Position numbers and translations under genes: made by a program. A stretch of DNA of 13,125 nt from DATJGF01 sp035495315 (GTDB lineage Bacteria; Verrucomicrobiota; Verrucomicrobiia; Limisphaerales; UBA8199), in contig DATJGF010000176.1 of the NCBI GenBank assembly GCA_035495315.1, forward strand, positions 1 to 13,125, written 5' to 3'. Shown one piece after another: positions 10,270-13,125 of the stretch. Position 1 is the stretch's first letter; each line of letters begins with the position of its first letter. The notes below the pieces were generated by a model. It was not told the origin of the DNA. It was given only the letters and a program-made list of their open reading frames with translations, and did not search any database.

Positions 10270-12075
10270 TCAAGCCGGCGCATTCTGAGGTGTAAAATCT
10301 GTCGGTTGCCCCGGTACGCTGTACTCATAGGGCCCACGGTGCACCTCCGGCGCTTTCGCGAAATTGCCGTGCGGCGGCGGAGTCGGCGTTTGCCACTCCA
10401 ATGTTGTTGATTCCCAGGGATTGTCTGAATGGGTTTCTTTTCCGTGGCTGATGCTCCAGAAGAAATTAATGATGAAGGGAACCTGGGCCAGTGCCAGGCC
10501 CACCGCCGCCCACAAAATGTAGGTGTGCAGCCCCATCATATGCTGGCTCAGTCCGCCAATTGCGTCGGGCGCTTTCGCAGCTGAATAGTTGGCGCCACCG
10601 TCTGCCATACGCCGCAGCATGCCCGCCATACCCTGCGCGAACATTGGCTGGAAGATTAGGTTCATGAAGACCAGGGAAGCCCAAAAATGCACCTTGCCCC
10701 AAAACTCATTCATCATCCGGCCAGTTGCCTTCGGGAACCAGTAGTAGATCCCGGCGAAGAGGGCGAAAATTGTGCCGGGCGCGACAATATAATGGAAATG
10801 AGCAATGACGTAATAAGTATCATGGAGGTGAATGTCGCTGTAGCTGAAGCCGAGTGGCAACCCAGTGAGACCACCAATGCCGAACATCGGCAGAAAAGCC
10901 ATCACGAAAAGCATCGGGGTATTGAAGCGAATCGAACCGCCCCACAACGAAATGAACATGCAGGTCAAAATGATGACCGATGGAATGGAGATGATCATCG
11001 TGGTGGTCTGGAAAAATGTCGCGATCCGCGTTCCCATTCCGGTCAGATACATGTGGTGAGCCCAAACGATGAACGAGAGAAAGCCTATGGTCAGCACCGC
11101 GTAGACCAACGATTTGTATCCCCAAATCGGTTTGCGGGTATTGTTCGCAATAATCTCCGAGACGATCCCCATCGCCGGCAAAATCAAGACATACACTTCC
11201 GGATGCGCCAGGAACCAGAATAAGTGTTGCCACAGTAGCGGGCTGCCCCCGCCGCTGATATTTGCCAGTTGCCCGGTTGCCGCCAAACCGGTCGGAAGGA
11301 AAAAGCTGGTATGGGCGACTTTATCCATCAATTGCATGATGGCAGCCGCTTCCAGAGGAGGGAACGCCAACAACAGCAGGAATGCGGTCACAAATTGGGC
11401 CCAAACGAAAAATGGCAAGCGCATCCACGTCATGCCCGGAGCGCGGAGCTGGATCACGGTCGCGATGAAGTTCACCGCACCCAAAAGGGACGAAGTTATT
11501 AAAAACACCATGCCGACGATCCAGAAAGTCTGACCTTGCGTGGGAATGGCTACGGCCAAAGGTGGATAGGACGTCCAACCGGCCTGCGCCGCCCCGCCTG
11601 GGATGAAGAAGCTAAAAAACATGATCACCCCGCCCAGGACATAGAACTGGTAACTGGCCATGTTAACGCGGGGGAACGCCATGTCGGGCGCGCCGATTTG
11701 CAGTGGAACCAGGTAATTGCCAAACGCGGCGAAGGCCAGAGGCACAATCGCCAGAAAGACCATGATCGTGCCATGCATGGCCCCAAAGGAGTTGTAGAGA
11801 TCAGGCGATACCGCTCCTTTTGCCGCCGCATCCCCAAATATGGACGCCAGCAGAGGACCCATCAGCGGCACGGGCTCGGTCGGATGCGCGATTTGCCAGC
11901 GCATCATCAGCATCAGACAAAATCCGAAGAACAGAAAACAGAGTGCGGTGAATCCGTATTGGATGCCGATGATCTTATGGTCGGTGGAAAAGATGTATTT
12001 GCTCCAAAAGCCGGCCTCCTCATGATGGACTTCATGACTGGCCGGGTATGGAGCGGCGTGAGTTGATGCCTGCAT
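10270..12075 (-). CDS. ctaD: Cytochrome c oxidase subunit I (A-type heme-copper oxidase)
   Basis: The catalytic subunit reduces O2 at a heme a3-CuB site and pumps protons. It is a 601-residue, 12-helix inner-membrane protein. Metal ligands are all present: His101 (MHGTIMVF) and His428 for heme a, His426 for heme a3 (AHFHY), and His291, His340 and His341 for CuB (HPEVY, WAHHMY). Tyr295 can form the His-Tyr cross-link. D-channel residues Asp131, Asn120, Asn138 and Glu293 are conserved, marking an A1-type enzyme. At the K-channel position a gapless alignment of 26 residues from HHMY to the proline of PTGIK gives IPSVII: Lys is replaced by Ile369 and Thr by Ser366. Mg-site His418 and Asp419 are kept. 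The start ATG 12075 has no Shine-Dalgarno. It is the first gene after the promoter at 12142-12169. Confidence 0.97.
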   Translation of the reverse strand: MQASTHAAPYPASHEVHHEEAGFWSKYIFSTDHKIIGIQYGFTALCFLFFGFCLMLMMRWQIAHPTEPVPLMGPLLASIFGDAAAKGAVSPDLYNSFGAMHGTIMVFLAIVPLAFAAFGNYLVPLQIGAPDMAFPRVNMASYQFYVLGGVIMFFSFFIPGGAAQAGWTSYPPLAVAIPTQGQTFWIVGMVFLITSSLLGAVNFIATVIQLRAPGMTWMRLPFFVWAQFVTAFLLLLAFPPLEAAAIMQLMDKVAHTSFFLPTGLAATGQLANISGGGSPLLWQHLFWFLAHPEVYVLILPAMGIVSEIIANNTRKPIWGYKSLVYAVLTIGFLSFIVWAHHMYLTGMGTRIATFFQTTTMIISIPSVIILTCMFISLWGGSIRFNTPMLFVMAFLPMFGIGGLTGLPLGFSYSDIHLHDTYYVIAHFHYIVAPGTIFALFAGIYYWFPKATGRMMNEFWGKVHFWASLVFMNLIFQPMFAQGMAGMLRRMADGGANYSAAKAPDAIGGLSQHMMGLHTYILWAAVGLALAQVPFIINFFWSISHGKETHSDNPWESTTLEWQTPTPPPHGNFAKAPEVHRGPYEYSVPGQPTDFTPQNAPA

Positions 12076-12120
12076 GTGTATGTTCGAATTATCAGTACTT
12101 AGGGTATCTGATGCAACCTA

Positions 12121-12137
12121 TTTTGCTGCCAGCAAAA
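12121..12137. promoter_or_regulatory. 17-bp perfect palindrome at the predicted oxidase transcription start (candidate operator)
   Basis: TTTTGCTGCCAGCAAAA consists of 8-bp arms TTTTGCTG and CAGCAAAA around one central base. It begins a few bases downstream of the -10 element at 12142-12147 and so covers about -2 to +15 of the predicted transcript. That is where repressors commonly bind. No matching regulator lies in the window. Confidence 0.5.
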
Positions 12138-12141
12138 CAAG

Positions 12142-12169
12142 ACTGTATTAGAGCGCTTTACGCTGTCAA
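12142..12169 (-). promoter_or_regulatory. Sigma-70-like promoter of the oxidase operon
   Basis: On the minus strand TTGACA (12169-12164) is a perfect -35 box. Sixteen bases further lies TACAGT (12147-12142), four of six matches to TATAAT. Transcription would start near 12135, giving a 5' leader of about 60 nt to the subunit I ATG at 12075. It lies in the 125-bp spacer after ctaB, so the oxidase genes can be expressed independently of it. Confidence 0.55.
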
Positions 12170-12200
12170 TGGCTTTTCCCACAGATTCGTTCCTGCTTAT

Positions 12201-13121
12201 CTATCGCACCTTATCCAAAACCATCAACGCCAACAGCAACGGTAAATATAAAATCGACGCGTAAAATAGCTGCCGGGCACGTGACACCGTCAGCTCACGG
12301 GAGAACTGCAGCGCGAACCACAAGAAGCTCGCACCCATCAGCAACGCTCCGAACAGGTAAATCGGCCCGACGAGTTGAAGCACAAACGGCCACAAACTAA
12401 CCAACAGTAATGCGAGCGCATGGGTGACTGACTGCCGTCCAGTGCGCCGGCCATCGGGGTCGATGACCGGTAGCATTTGGAATCCAGCCTTGGCATATTC
12501 GTCGCGGTAAATCCAGGCAATCGCCATAAAATGAGGGATTTGCCACAGGGCTAGAATCCCAAAGAGCGACCAACCCCCCGGACTCAAATGTCCACGCGCT
12601 GCGGTCCATCCCATCAGCGGCGGCAATCCACCCGGGATGGCTCCGACGGCGGTATTGAGCCAGGTCACACGTTTCAGGGGCGTGTATAAGAACAGATAAG
12701 CACCAAGCGACGTGGCGCCGATGAAGCTCGTGAGCAGGTTAACGGTTAACGCGAGATAAAACAGCCCGAGCACAGACAGAATGCAACCGAGAGTCAACAC
12801 GGTCTGAGGCTGCAGGCGGCCGGTTGGCAGTGGCCGATCCTGAGTACGGCGCATGCGGGCATCATACTTGCGCTCCCACAACTGGTTCAGAGCCGAGGCG
12901 CCACTGGCCATCAGAGCAGTACCCAAAACCGTGTTCACCATGAGCCAATAATCAAAATTGCCTGGAGTCCCGATGTACAGACCGACCAGAGTCGTCAGCA
13001 ATACCAATAAGGTCAGGCGCGCCTTGAATAAATCCGCATAAACCGCAAACCAGCCCTTCTCGATGGCAACGATACTGAGTTCGGGAGCAGATGGCGTGGA
13101 AGCTTGTGCAGTTATTTTCAC
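12201..13121 (-). CDS. ctaB: Protoheme IX farnesyltransferase (heme O synthase)
   Basis: This enzyme attaches a farnesyl group to heme b to make heme O, the precursor of the heme A used by the adjacent oxidase. The 306-residue protein is a polytopic UbiA-family prenyltransferase (PF01040). The first prenyl-diphosphate motif is ALNQLWERKYDARMRRTQDR (77-96, with Asn79, Glu83, Asp87), followed by RPLPTGRL. The second conserved region is LWQIPHFMAIAWIYRDEYAK (191-210) followed by GFQMLPV, typical of CtaB/CyoE. The start is placed at GTG 13121, four bases from the window edge, but the frame stays open to the edge, so the true start may lie outside. It precedes the oxidase genes by 125 bp on the same strand. 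Heme A synthase (ctaA) is not in the window and may lie further upstream. Confidence 0.94.
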   Translation of the reverse strand: MKITAQASTPSAPELSIVAIEKGWFAVYADLFKARLTLLVLLTTLVGLYIGTPGNFDYWLMVNTVLGTALMASGASALNQLWERKYDARMRRTQDRPLPTGRLQPQTVLTLGCILSVLGLFYLALTVNLLTSFIGATSLGAYLFLYTPLKRVTWLNTAVGAIPGGLPPLMGWTAARGHLSPGGWSLFGILALWQIPHFMAIAWIYRDEYAKAGFQMLPVIDPDGRRTGRQSVTHALALLLVSLWPFVLQLVGPIYLFGALLMGASFLWFALQFSRELTVSRARQLFYASILYLPLLLALMVLDKVR

Positions 13122-13125
13122 GTTA

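Noticed and set aside
10687..12066. Long plus-strand frames (178, 139 and 176 codons) opposite subunit I
   Set aside because: They mirror codon bias of a conserved 601-residue gene on the other strand and have charged, repeat-poor translations with no family resemblance.
1..13125. CRISPR arrays, insertion sequences, integrases or attachment sites
   Set aside because: No regularly spaced repeats, transposase or integrase motifs were found on either strand; the window is almost fully occupied by housekeeping-type genes.

Overview
The window comes from a Gram-negative, aerobic, chemoheterotrophic bacterium. Several features fit the Verrucomicrobiota or a related PVC lineage: few Shine-Dalgarno sequences, a cytochrome oxidase cluster with extra small membrane proteins, a DUF608/GH116 Tat-exported enzyme, and moderately high GC. 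This placement is an inference from gene style; no rRNA or other marker is present.

Left part (1-4151, all minus strand). In transcription order: psd and pssA (phosphatidylserine decarboxylase and phosphatidylserine synthase, 11 bp apart, together the two steps to phosphatidylethanolamine); a LysE-type exporter; an OPA-family major facilitator; and the first 44 codons of a PhnW-type 2-aminoethylphosphonate:pyruvate aminotransferase running off the left edge. The facilitator and phnW are only 23 bp apart and probably form an uptake-plus-catabolism unit for an organophosphonate. The spacers upstream of both transporter genes carry a shared 13-bp motif and inverted repeats.

Middle part (4152-7794). 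A divergent intergenic region holds a very strong intrinsic terminator on the minus strand just ahead of psd, suggesting a leader/attenuator or a small RNA. A Tat-exported GH116-like glycosidase and a YceI-like secreted lipid-binding protein follow on the plus strand.

Right part (7826-13121, minus strand). An aa3/caa3-type cytochrome c oxidase cluster reads ctaB (heme O synthase), a promoter with an operator-like palindrome, subunit I, subunit III, subunit IV, a 71-aa two-helix protein, a 91-aa CxxC membrane protein, and finally subunit II. The last four genes are joined by three consecutive 4-bp ATGA overlaps, so the two unknown small proteins appear translationally coupled to subunits IV and II. 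Subunit I keeps all heme and copper ligands and the D-channel residues, but the K-channel lysine is isoleucine. Subunit II has Phe at the usual electron-entry Trp and Gln at the usual CuA/Mg Glu. Subunit III carries a histidine-rich insertion of about 65 residues. These oxidase peculiarities, and the two small proteins, are the most interesting content of the window.
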